From assembly GCA_018673475.1 (NCBI GenBank), contig JABHCN010000020.1:48571-112570 (forward strand): a DNA stretch of 64,000 nucleotides, given 5' to 3'. The notes under the pieces were generated by a model. The model did no database searches. It was not told the DNA's origin and worked only from the letters and a program-made list of their open reading frames with translations. The stretch comes from Actinomycetota bacterium. Lineage in GTDB: Bacteria; Actinomycetota; Acidimicrobiia; Acidimicrobiales; MedAcidi-G1. Shown in pieces: positions 57,027 to 64,000 of this stretch; the first letter of the stretch is position 1, and every line of letters starts with the position of its first letter. The position numbers were made by a program, and so were the translations under genes.

Positions 57027-57845
57027 CTACGGAGCCATCGGTCGCCCGAACGGCAGGTGGTCCTGCCACCCGGTGAGAAACGACTCTGCCCGCTTGCAGG
57101 CCCCGAGAAATGGGCCGTCGGGGTGGTCGCTCACCTCGGCGATAATCGAGGCTGCGGTGTAGGCGGCTTCTTCGCGGTCGGCGACGAGCGGACCGGAGGT
57201 GGTGACGAAGTCCGGAAGCGCCGCGATACCACGCTGTCGGCAGACGGCAACCGCTCTCGCCGTCAACGGCAGCGGCCCGGTCGGAACGACCACGGAACAA
57301 CCCAGACGAGCCGCTGCCAGATGGTCGATTGCACCCACCTTCGATCCACAGAACAGCAGGTCACAGGCGACCGCAACCGGGTCGTCCGAGTCGATCACGG
57401 TCAGGTTGGCTGAATCCAACTCGGCTCGAAGTGCGGTATCGCCACCCATCACCGATGCAGTAGTCGCTGCGGGCATTGACGCCATGGCGGCGGCGATGGC
57501 GCTGACAGCCACCAGATCGTTTCCGAGTGGAACCCAGAGGTCGCCCAATTCGCCGGTATCGATGCCTTTACCAGGGGTCAGCCTGAAGCCAGCATCCCAG
57601 CCGGCCACCTCGTCGGAAAAGGCTGCCACGGCACCTGCACGGTCGTCTGGCCCGGCGTTGATGCCGGCCGAAACCCCTGTCTCGCGTCTCTCAAGTGAGG
57701 CCAGCGCATAGGTCATCGACCTGGCCAGGTCCTTTGCTCCGCCCTGCAGGATCTTCGGTGCCAGACGGGCGACGCCGGTGCCGGGTACATCAGTCAGGTC
57801 AATCGCCACGAACGCATTGACCGATTCCAGTTTCCTGATGAACAC
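57027..57845 (-). CDS. Short protein resembling Glu/Leu/Phe dehydrogenase core
   Basis: 272 residues, shorter than known amino-acid dehydrogenases (350-450). By eye, GGAKDLARSMTYALASLE resembles the N-terminal glycine-rich region, and CGSKVGAIDHLAAARLGCSVVVPTGPLPLTARA, then RGIAALPDFVTTSGPLVAD, matches the second half of the NAD domain of the Glu/Leu/Phe/Val family. The catalytic Lys pair is not obvious. Could be a divergent enzyme or pseudo-enzyme. Overlaps none of its neighbours. Confidence 0.5.
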   Translation of the reverse strand: MFIRKLESVNAFVAIDLTDVPGTGVARLAPKILQGGAKDLARSMTYALASLERRETGVSAGINAGPDDRAGAVAAFSDEVAGWDAGFRLTPGKGIDTGELGDLWVPLGNDLVAVSAIAAAMASMPAATTASVMGGDTALRAELDSANLTVIDSDDPVAVACDLLFCGSKVGAIDHLAAARLGCSVVVPTGPLPLTARAVAVCRQRGIAALPDFVTTSGPLVADREEAAYTAASIIAEVSDHPDGPFLGACKRAESFLTGWQDHLPFGRPMAP

Positions 57846-57872
57846 GTGTGCAGTCTGCCTTCTGGTCCGTCG

Positions 57873-58085
57873 TCAGGCGTCGTCGAGGGCGTCGACGACC
57901 TGTTCAACCTTCAGGCGGGCAGTCTCAAGGCGGTCACGACAGAGGCGGATCAACCCGTCGGCCCGCTCGACCCTTGCAGCCAGGAGGTCCACATCGACCG
58001 ACTCGGCCTCGAGTTCGGAGAGGATGCCCTGCAGTTCCTCGAGGGCGGACGCGTAGCCAATCTCATCGGTTGGTTCTCCGCTCAT
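57873..58085 (-). CDS. xseB: Exodeoxyribonuclease VII small subunit
   Basis: 70 residues from ATG 58085 (the ORF extends to 58211, but conserved sequence starts here). YASALEELQGILSELEAESVDVDLLAARVERADGLIRLCRDRL is the coiled-coil family pattern. Follows xseA on the same strand. Confidence 0.92.
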   Translation of the reverse strand: MSGEPTDEIGYASALEELQGILSELEAESVDVDLLAARVERADGLIRLCRDRLETARLKVEQVVDALDDA

Positions 58086-58113
58086 GGTGACCCTGCCTCC
58101 GGTGTCTGTCTGC

Positions 58114-59352
58114 TCAGTCGACGGTGCTGTTGACCGTACCGTCAGCCACGAGGGTGACGAGGCCGTCTCCTGTTGAAAGGCCGCTTGTGGACCTGACGAG
58201 TTGACCGTCACGGTGCCTGGTTATGGACCAGCCTCGGGCCAGTACCCGGGCCGGATCAAGGGCGCGGAGCCGTGCCGCCAGGGAGTCCAGCCGTTCTCCG
58301 CTGAGGGCCACCCCGCTTGACGAGGCGCGCACTACCCGTGACTGCTGTGCCATGAGAAGGTCCGAATGTCGTTCAATGGTGGTCCCTGCAACCCTGACCA
58401 TCCTGTCGGCCAGATTCGCTCTTAGACCCTCAGACCTCTGGATGGCCCGGTGGGCGTTTTCCCCGATCGCAGTACGGAGGGAGTCGATCCTGTCCCTGAA
58501 TGCCACGGCCGAGCCCACCAGGGCCACAGCGCATGCGGTCGGAGTCTTGAACGTCGAGTGGGCCACCTCATCGGCCACGCTCCTGTCAACCTCGTGTCCG
58601 ATTCCGGTGAAGACCGGGACCGGGAGTTCGGCGATCCTTCTGGCGACGACCTCGGCGTCAAAGACCGACAGGTCCGCCGCCGAGCCCCCGCCACGCACCA
58701 GGGCGATCACGTCGGGTCGGTACGAGGACAGGACCCGCAACCCCTCGGAGATGTCGGCGGTTGAGCCCTCTCCCTGTACACGCGTGTCGCGTTCAAGGAG
58801 CGTGAAGCCGACCCCACTCCTCTCGAGTTCATTGTGGAAGTCGGCGTAGGCAGCGGAGCCGACGCTCGTAACCAGGCCGATTCGCAGCGCCGGTTCGGGC
58901 ACGGTGAGCGAGGCGTTGCGATCCAGGAGGCCCTCTTCGGCAAGTTGCCTGAGCAGTCGGTCGCGCTCTGCTGCCAGCCGGCCCATTGTGAACGTGGGGT
59001 CGATCCCGTTCATAATCAACTGGAGGCGGCCGTGTGGCGGGTAGAAGTCGAGGCGTACCCGCACACGCACCTGGAGGTCGTCGACCAGGGGCGGCCCTCC
59101 GGCCTCCGCGAGGGTCCGCTCAATGGCGGTCCTGGCCTGTTTCCAGAGGGCAACGCTGAAGACGGCAGTCGGGGGCCTTCCCGGCTCGTCGGAGGGTTCG
59201 ATCAGGTCGAAGTAGGCGTGTCCCGACCTTGGCGTACGCAGGTTGGAAAGCTGACCCTCCACCCAGACGTCGTCGGGGAAGAGCGTGGACAGGCCCTCTC
59301 TCACCAGCGCGCCCAGCCGGGAGACCGATAGGACAGGTAGTTCAGCGTCCAT
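58114..59352 (-). CDS. xseA: Exodeoxyribonuclease VII large subunit
   Basis: 412 residues. OB domain (VWVEGQLSNLRTPRSGHAYFDL), catalytic stretch (GLVTSVGSAAYADFHNELERSG, ALVRGGGSAADLSVFDAEVVARRI), and PVFTGIGHEVDRSVADEVAHSTFKTPTA. Degrades single-stranded DNA to oligonucleotides. Starts ATG 59352. Confidence 0.95.
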   Translation of the reverse strand: MDAELPVLSVSRLGALVREGLSTLFPDDVWVEGQLSNLRTPRSGHAYFDLIEPSDEPGRPPTAVFSVALWKQARTAIERTLAEAGGPPLVDDLQVRVRVRLDFYPPHGRLQLIMNGIDPTFTMGRLAAERDRLLRQLAEEGLLDRNASLTVPEPALRIGLVTSVGSAAYADFHNELERSGVGFTLLERDTRVQGEGSTADISEGLRVLSSYRPDVIALVRGGGSAADLSVFDAEVVARRIAELPVPVFTGIGHEVDRSVADEVAHSTFKTPTACAVALVGSAVAFRDRIDSLRTAIGENAHRAIQRSEGLRANLADRMVRVAGTTIERHSDLLMAQQSRVVRASSSGVALSGERLDSLAARLRALDPARVLARGWSITRHRDGQLVRSTSGLSTGDGLVTLVADGTVNSTVD

Positions 59353-59463
59353 GCCGGAACCCTACCGAGGCGCCATGTCCCGGGTTGACCGGTGAGCGTT
59401 TCCCCTGAGCCGGTGGAGCAACTGTTGGGCACCTCTGATACCTTCAGCCGCTGTGGCGGGGAC

Positions 59464-59485
59464 CCGGGTTCGTTGTAGAACCCGG
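59464..59485. repeat. Perfect inverted repeat upstream of the acyl-CoA ligase promoter
   Basis: CCGGGTTC (59464-59471) and GAACCCGG (59478-59485) with a six-base spacer GTTGTA, ending 17 bases before the -35. The size and place suit a dimeric regulator operator. Not followed by T's on either strand. Confidence 0.5.
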
Positions 59486-59502
59486 AAAATTCAATCTAAC
59501 CA

Positions 59503-59531
59503 TTGATCATTTCGACGGATCTTTCTATGAT
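59503..59531 (+). promoter_or_regulatory. Sigma70-type promoter of the ligase-liv operon
   Basis: TTGATC (59503-59508) and TATGAT (59526-59531) with an exact 17-base spacer, 30 bases before ATG 59562. Four of six and five of six matches. Confidence 0.6.
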
Positions 59532-59561
59532 CCGCCGGGTGCAGGGGGGAAACAGGCAGAC

Positions 59562-61433
59562 ATGTCGCTGACTGTGGCTGATTCGCCGACGGCCGAAACG
59601 GGTGGTGGGGTAGCAACAGTTGCCTCGCGTGCCCGCGACTGGGCCGACCGTGCACCTCGTCAGGTCGCCCTGCGCGAAAAGGACTTTGGCATCTGGCAGG
59701 AGTTTACGTGGGAACGCACCTGGGACCTGATCATGGATGCCGCCAATGGCCTGTTGGCCCTCGGCGTGGAACCCGGCGAACGGGTCTCGATCCAGTCAGA
59801 GGACCGTCCCGAGTGGGTGATCCTGGACCTGGCCACCGTTGCCATTCGCGGAATCACCGTCGGCCTCTACCCGACGAACCCCGCCGCAGAGGTCGAATAC
59901 CTCCTCACCGACTCGAATGCCACCGTCCACTTCGCCGAGGATCAGGAGCAGGTTGACCGGGCGCTCGAGGTCGACGCGGCGCGACTGCCGGGCCTCAGAC
60001 GGATCCTCTACACCGAACCCCGTGGCCTGAACTCATACGATGACCCCAGGCTCATGTACTGGGGTGACTTCCTGGAAATGGGACGGCGTCACCGTGAAGA
60101 CTCCCCTGGTGAGGTCGAGCGCCGCATGGCCGAGGCGCTTCCCGAAGACGTGATGACGCTCGTATACACCTCGGGCACCACCGGTCCGCCCAAGGGGGCG
60201 ATGCTCACGAACGCCAACGTCGATTACGCCATGACCGTCATCACCGGCGACACCGGACTCCGCGGAGCACAGATACCGGGCCCCGGCGACCTGACCCTCA
60301 CCTATCTTCCGCTCTGCCACGTAGCTGAACGCATCTTCTCCACCTGGCACCTCGTCGGGTGTGGGGTATGTCTCAACTTCGCCGAGTCGATCGACACCGT
60401 CGTGTCAAACCTGCGTGAGGTTCAGCCAACCCTGTTCTTCGCCGTACCACGCATCTGGGAGAAGATGCACGCCTCAGTGATGATCAGGGGCGGTGACGTA
60501 ACACCCTTCAAACGAGTCTGGTTGGGCCTGGGTCTCCGCATGGCGACAGTTATCGGGCGGGAGAAGGTCTCGAACGGGGGGAAACACACGCCAATGAGTT
60601 GGCTGTTGAACCTGATCGGCTACCCGCTTGTGTTCCGGGCGCTCAAGGAGCGGATTGGCCTTCGACGGTGCTGGCACGCAGGGTCAGGGGCTGCTCCGAT
60701 CGCCCCCGAGGTACTCGAGTTCTTCATCGGCATCGGCGTTCCCGTGTATGAGCTCTACGGAATGACCGAGAACTCTGCCGTTGCCACGGTGAACTACCCG
60801 GGCAGAATGAAGTTGGGCACCGTTGGCGAGCCCTACCCCGATATCGGATTCCGGATCGACGAGGAGACCGGCGAGATCCAGACGAAGCACCCTGCGGTGT
60901 TCGCCGGCTACTGGAACAAGCCCGAACAGACGGCAGAGACCTTCACCGACGACGGCTGGCTCAAGACGGGCGATGTGGGCGAGTGGGTCGACGGAACCCA
61001 TGTGCGGATCGTGGATCGCATCAAGCACATCATCATCACCTCGGGCGGCAAGAACATCTCACCGTCCGAGATCGAGAACAGCCTCAAGACCTCGCCGTAT
61101 GTAAAGGAGGCGATGGTCATCGGTGATGGGCGCAAGTTCCTGGCAGCGTTGATCGGGATCGAGTTGGACACGGTTGGCGACTGGGCGCTCCGCCGGAACA
61201 TTCCGTACACGACCTACCGCGACCTCTCTGAGAAGCCCGAGGTGCTCGAGTTGGTTCAAGGGATCGTAAATGAGACCAACGAGAAGTTCGCCAGGGTGGA
61301 GTCCATCCGCAAGTTCAAGATGATTCCCAAGGAACTGGACCACGAGGACGGCGAGTTGACGGCCACCCAGAAGATCAAGCGTTCCGCCATGGAGGACATG
61401 TTCGGCGATCTGGTGGAGTCGATGTACTCATGA
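59562..61433 (+). CDS. AMP-dependent long-chain acyl-CoA synthetase
   Basis: 623 residues, the length of FadD15-type ligases. P-loop VYTSGTTGPPKGAML, YGMTEN, GWLKTGD and the C-terminal lid IKHIIITSGGKNISPSEIE identify it. Activates a fatty or other hydrophobic carboxylic acid. It is the first gene of a unit whose next genes are Liv-type permeases (ATGA overlap), so the acid may be an imported substrate. Substrate unknown. Confidence 0.9.
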   Translation: MSLTVADSPTAETGGGVATVASRARDWADRAPRQVALREKDFGIWQEFTWERTWDLIMDAANGLLALGVEPGERVSIQSEDRPEWVILDLATVAIRGITVGLYPTNPAAEVEYLLTDSNATVHFAEDQEQVDRALEVDAARLPGLRRILYTEPRGLNSYDDPRLMYWGDFLEMGRRHREDSPGEVERRMAEALPEDVMTLVYTSGTTGPPKGAMLTNANVDYAMTVITGDTGLRGAQIPGPGDLTLTYLPLCHVAERIFSTWHLVGCGVCLNFAESIDTVVSNLREVQPTLFFAVPRIWEKMHASVMIRGGDVTPFKRVWLGLGLRMATVIGREKVSNGGKHTPMSWLLNLIGYPLVFRALKERIGLRRCWHAGSGAAPIAPEVLEFFIGIGVPVYELYGMTENSAVATVNYPGRMKLGTVGEPYPDIGFRIDEETGEIQTKHPAVFAGYWNKPEQTAETFTDDGWLKTGDVGEWVDGTHVRIVDRIKHIIITSGGKNISPSEIENSLKTSPYVKEAMVIGDGRKFLAALIGIELDTVGDWALRRNIPYTTYRDLSEKPEVLELVQGIVNETNEKFARVESIRKFKMIPKELDHEDGELTATQKIKRSAMEDMFGDLVESMYS

Positions 61434-62404
61434 CCGGTGCAACGATGATTCTGGCCGCCACCGGCCTGGACACCTTCGTCCACACCGTGATCAAGTCCCT
61501 CGCCCTCGGTTCTCTCTACGCTCTTCTGGCTCTGGGTTTCGTCCTCATCTTCAAGGCCACCCAGACCGTCAACTTCGCCCAGGGTGCACTTGCCCTGGCA
61601 GGAACATGGTTCCTCTCGATGATATTCATGGACTGGAATGTGCCGGGCCGCTGGGTCGGAGGACCCGGCTGGCTGCACTGGTTCGTCGCCCTCCTGTTGG
61701 CGGCCCTCGCCACTGCCGGCTTTGGCCTCGTCATCGAGCGTCTGGCGATCCGACCCATGATCGGTGAACCCATCTTCTCGATGGCTGTCATCACACTGGG
61801 CCTCGAGGTAATGATCAGGACCGTCGCATTTGACGCCGTGAACGTGACACCGAGGGTTCTCGGAGTTCCCTGGGGCACGGAGACGTTCATGATCGGAGGG
61901 GCGTTTATTGCCTGGTCCTACATTGCGGCCATCGCGATGGCCGCAGTGGCGTTCGTCGGTGTATGGCTGTTCTTCAAGACCCGGACCGGGGTGGCTATGC
62001 GCGCCACTGCCTTCGACCAGGAGGCAGCCCTAGCCCAGGGGATCAACGTGGGCCGTATCTTTGCGATTGCCTGGGCGGTTGGCGCCATGCTGGCGGCTAT
62101 ATCGGGTGTGTTCTCCTCGATGCCTCCCTGGGGACCCGCCGGAATGGCGAGCCGCGATGGTGCGTTCTTTGCCTTCCGTGCTCTTCCGGCCGTGATCCTG
62201 GGAGGTCTGGACTCGGCGGTGGGTGCGCTCGTGGGAGGCCTGCTGATCGGGTTCGCCGAGATCTTTGCGGGACAGTACCTGGCTGGCCATACGGGAATCC
62301 TGGGTGTGGGCTACCAGCAGGTGGTTCCCTACGTCGTGATGTTGATCGGGCTTCTCGTCAAGCCGTACGGGCTGTTCGGCACCGAAGAGGTGAGGCGGGT
62401 ATGA
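61430..62404 (+). CDS. ABC transporter permease, LivH type
   Basis: 324 residues and about eight hydrophobic segments, e.g. SLYALLALGFVLIFKATQTVNFAQGA (the LivH start) and ALPAVILGGLDSAVGALVGGLLIG. Inner-membrane permease for branched-chain amino acids, amides, or other small carboxylates. ATG 61430 overlaps the ligase stop. Confidence 0.9.
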   Translation: MTGATMILAATGLDTFVHTVIKSLALGSLYALLALGFVLIFKATQTVNFAQGALALAGTWFLSMIFMDWNVPGRWVGGPGWLHWFVALLLAALATAGFGLVIERLAIRPMIGEPIFSMAVITLGLEVMIRTVAFDAVNVTPRVLGVPWGTETFMIGGAFIAWSYIAAIAMAAVAFVGVWLFFKTRTGVAMRATAFDQEAALAQGINVGRIFAIAWAVGAMLAAISGVFSSMPPWGPAGMASRDGAFFAFRALPAVILGGLDSAVGALVGGLLIGFAEIFAGQYLAGHTGILGVGYQQVVPYVVMLIGLLVKPYGLFGTEEVRRV

Positions 62405-62439
62405 GCGCCCGGAACCTCGCCCTGGAGGCTGGCAGATGA
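62401..62439 (+). other. 12-codon mini-ORF bridging livH and livM
   Basis: ATG 62401 overlaps the livH stop (ATGA) and opens MSARNLALEAGR; its TGA (62437-62439) overlaps the livM ATG 62436. GGAGG inside it serves livM. It may keep ribosomes moving between the permeases or be chance. Confidence 0.3.
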
Positions 62440-63689
62440 GAGGTCGCCCGAAGCTGTACACGTCTTACATAGCCGAGGCGCAACTGTTCCCGACGCGCGT
62501 TCAAAAGATCCTGGTCGTGGTCGGAATCATCGTCCTGGTGCTAATGCCGTTCGACCTGCCGGTGATCAACCAGATCCCCATAGTTCGCTTCCTTGGTGAC
62601 AACATCTGGCTGCGCCTGGTGAACCGCATGCTCATCTTCACCATCGCCGCTCTGGGGTTGAACATCCTCTCCGGTCTGGCCGGCCAGGTGTCTCTGGGCC
62701 ACGCATTCTTCATGGGTAGTGGCGCCTACACGGCTGTCCTGGTGGGGGGCAAGGGATCAGCGAACCTCTGGGGATGGGGTCTGCCAATCTGGATCTGGCT
62801 GCCTGCCTCCGGTGTCGTCGCCGCTCTCGTGGGTATTGCGGTCGCACCCGCAGCAGTCCGTGTGCGCGGCCTCTACCTGGGTATCGCCACGCTGGGCCTG
62901 GTCTTCATCGGCCTTCACCTGTCACGTGTGTTTCCCGAGATCGCCGGGCCAGGTGCACTCGGTCGTAAGTGGCCACGGATGCAGTTTCGCCTCTGGAAGG
63001 AGGAGGACCCCCTCGTCGACTTTTCACGGGACGGGGACTGGCTCTGGTTCGAGGCCAGCAAGAACCAGAAGACGTACCTGCTGTTGCTTGCGTTGACCGT
63101 GATCGCCGCCGTGGTGGCAGCAAACATCGCGCGCACCAGGACCGGCCGTGCCTTCTCGGCGATCAGGGAACGGGATGTGGCTGCCGAGATCATGGGTGTA
63201 CCCGAGTTCCGTTACAAGACGATGGCCTTCGCGATCTCGTCGTTCTACGCGGGTGTTGCCGGTGCCCTCCTGGCGGTTCTGGCAGGGCAGGTGCCACCCG
63301 AGTCGTGGGGCCTCCTCCTCTCCATCCAGTTCATCGCCATCCTGCTCATCGGAGGGATCGGGCGTGTCTCCGGGGCTCTGCTGGGAACGTTCTTCGTGGT
63401 TCTCTCTCCGCGCTTCATCGAAGAGGTCATCGACTGGATGAAGGAACAGGTAGACCACGGTGGAATTCTGGCTGGTGTATTTGACATTCTGATCAGTACC
63501 GGTGACGGAGACGGCGGCATTCTGGCCATCTCTGAGACAGCGCTCGGGTACCCGCTTCCGGCCAGCGCACTTGACGAGCTCGTGTATGGCCTGCTTATTG
63601 TGGTCTTCCTGCTGTTCGAGCCCATGGGGCTCTACGGCATCTGGGTGAAGGTACGCAACTACTGGAAGGGTTGGCCGTTCAGCTACTGA
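62436..63689 (+). CDS. ABC transporter permease, LivM type
   Basis: 417 residues. LGLNILSGLAGQVSLGHAFFMGSGAYTAV (LivM signature), RGLYLGIATLGLVFI, and the EAA-like TRTGRAFSAIRERDVAAEIMGV loop. Longer than LivM (about 300-350) owing to insertions near residues 165-205 and 340-370. Second permease of the transporter. Confidence 0.9.
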   Translation: MRGRPKLYTSYIAEAQLFPTRVQKILVVVGIIVLVLMPFDLPVINQIPIVRFLGDNIWLRLVNRMLIFTIAALGLNILSGLAGQVSLGHAFFMGSGAYTAVLVGGKGSANLWGWGLPIWIWLPASGVVAALVGIAVAPAAVRVRGLYLGIATLGLVFIGLHLSRVFPEIAGPGALGRKWPRMQFRLWKEEDPLVDFSRDGDWLWFEASKNQKTYLLLLALTVIAAVVAANIARTRTGRAFSAIRERDVAAEIMGVPEFRYKTMAFAISSFYAGVAGALLAVLAGQVPPESWGLLLSIQFIAILLIGGIGRVSGALLGTFFVVLSPRFIEEVIDWMKEQVDHGGILAGVFDILISTGDGDGGILAISETALGYPLPASALDELVYGLLIVVFLLFEPMGLYGIWVKVRNYWKGWPFSY

Positions 63690-63695
63690 GGCGCC

Positions 63696-63715
63696 GATCC
63701 GTGAGATCGCGGATC
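63696..63715 (+). repeat. Hairpin between livM and the substrate-binding gene
   Basis: GATCCG (63696-63701) and CGGATC (63710-63715) with an eight-base loop, no T-run. It could stabilise or partly terminate the operon mRNA ahead of the more highly needed binding protein. Confidence 0.35.
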
Positions 63716-63737
63716 CCACAAGGGACCGTGTACCGAA

Positions 63738-63758
63738 ATGAGAGGGATTAGAACATGA
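63738..63758 (+). other. 6-codon mini-ORF overlapping the binding-protein start
   Basis: ATG 63738 opens MRGIRT; its TGA overlaps ATG 63755 (ATGA). Same layout as the livM bridge. May be chance. Confidence 0.2.
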
Positions 63759-64000
63759 GACAAGGGCACAAGGTGCTGGCACTGCTGCTGACGTTCACGA
63801 TGATCGCAGTTGCTTGTGGCAGCGACGAAGCCGATGAGGCGACCCCGGCTGCGACTACTGCGGCTCCTGTTGAGGTGGCCACGGTTGGTGAGCATCTGGG
63901 TGATGGGTCTTTGGGGATGGTTGAGGTTGGTCCTGGTGAGGCGATCCAGATTCGTTCTTTGAATGCGATCAGTGGTGATGTGGCTTTCTTGGGTATTCCC
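63755..64000 (+). CDS. Branched-chain-type substrate-binding lipoprotein (3' end outside window)
   Basis: Starts at ATG 63755 and runs off the window with 82 residues. Signal peptide with lipobox IAVAC (Cys about residue 22), a Thr/Ala-rich linker, then SLGMVEVGPGEAIQIRSLNAISG, a start typical of urea/BCAA-type periplasmic-binding proteins in actinobacteria. From about base 63840 the codons end in T far more often than in neighbours. Confidence 0.85.
   Translation, partial: MRQGHKVLALLLTFTMIAVACGSDEADEATPAATTAAPVEVATVGEHLGDGSLGMVEVGPGEAIQIRSLNAISGDVAFLGIP

Overview
The window is a contiguous piece of a GC-rich actinobacterial chromosome that spans the replication origin. The assignment to Actinobacteriota rests on gene content and order: rpmH-rnpA-yidD-yidC-jag-rsmG-parA-parB facing away from dnaA-dnaN-recF-dciA-gyrB-gyrA, with trxB-trxA-cwlM beyond parB, a DUF3566 gene and tRNA-Ile beyond gyrA, and FHA-PstP-PknB-TrpG-CrgA further on. 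This is the mycobacterial order. DUF5318, CrgA and DUF3566 are actinobacterial families. The lineage is probably not a classical Mycobacteriales or Streptomyces relative, because rodA, pbpA and pknA are missing from the kinase locus and the MurJ part of the MurJ-pseudokinase fusion is absent. A deep-branching, free-living (possibly marine, Acidimicrobiia-like) actinobacterium is my inference.

Layout. 1-2.9 kb: 3' part of an aldolase/short-chain dehydrogenase fusion and an MtaD-like deaminase. 3.2-10.1 kb: tRNA-Gly, then a phenylacetate operon with its own promoter (paaZ-A-D-B-C, a proline-racemase-family gene, paaK). 10.1-14.7 kb (minus): glpD, an AGPS-like FAD oxidase and a glycerol kinase. 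14.7-23.4 kb (minus): MscS channel, dnaB, rplI-rpsR-ssb-rpsF, panB, DUF5318, CCA transferase, HDAC-like hydrolase. 23.6-28.8 kb (plus): GNAT, DegV, a MurJ-less pseudokinase, a small membrane protein, trxB, trxA, a CwlM-like pseudo-amidase. 28.9-34.3 kb (minus): parB, parA, parS, rsmG, jag, yidC, yidD, rnpA, rpmH. 34.3-36.5 kb: oriC, with DnaA boxes on both sides of dnaA. 36.5-44.9 kb (plus): dnaN, recF, dciA, gyrB, gyrA, a TadE-like gene, DUF3566. 44.9-50.8 kb: five tRNAs among an oxidoreductase, an IMPase-family phosphatase, pheA, a metallo-hydrolase and an AcuI-like reductase. 50.9-55.5 kb: FHA, PP2C phosphatase, PASTA kinase, trpG, crgA. 55.6-59.4 kb (minus): small membrane/Cys protein, ureohydrolase, tRNA-Ala, a dehydrogenase-like orphan, xseB, xseA. 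59.5-64 kb (plus): an acyl-CoA ligase followed by LivH/LivM permeases and the start of a lipoprotein substrate-binding gene.

How the parts work together. Initiator, clamp, RecF, gyrase, replicative helicase DnaB, its probable loader DciA, SSB and the ParABS segregation system all lie within about 27 kb. Two separate loci (25-29 kb and 51-55 kb) hold what looks like one cell-wall control circuit: PASTA kinase, its phosphatase, an FHA reader, CrgA, a pseudokinase and a CwlM homologue whose zinc site is gone. The metabolic islands suggest a heterotroph that uses aromatic acids, glycerol/glycerol-phosphate and imported carboxylates or amino acids.

No CRISPR array, insertion sequence, prophage or rRNA operon was seen. 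Many genes start with GTG or TTG and overlap by 1-4 bases, so several starts were moved inward from the longest reading frame. The most unusual local structures are an 8-codon mini-ORF holding the only good ribosome-binding site before dnaA, two exactly abutting DnaA boxes, the lone pseudokinase, the zinc-less CwlM, and the glpD/AGPS-like/glpK operon. All functions are read from sequence and family knowledge; no database search was run.
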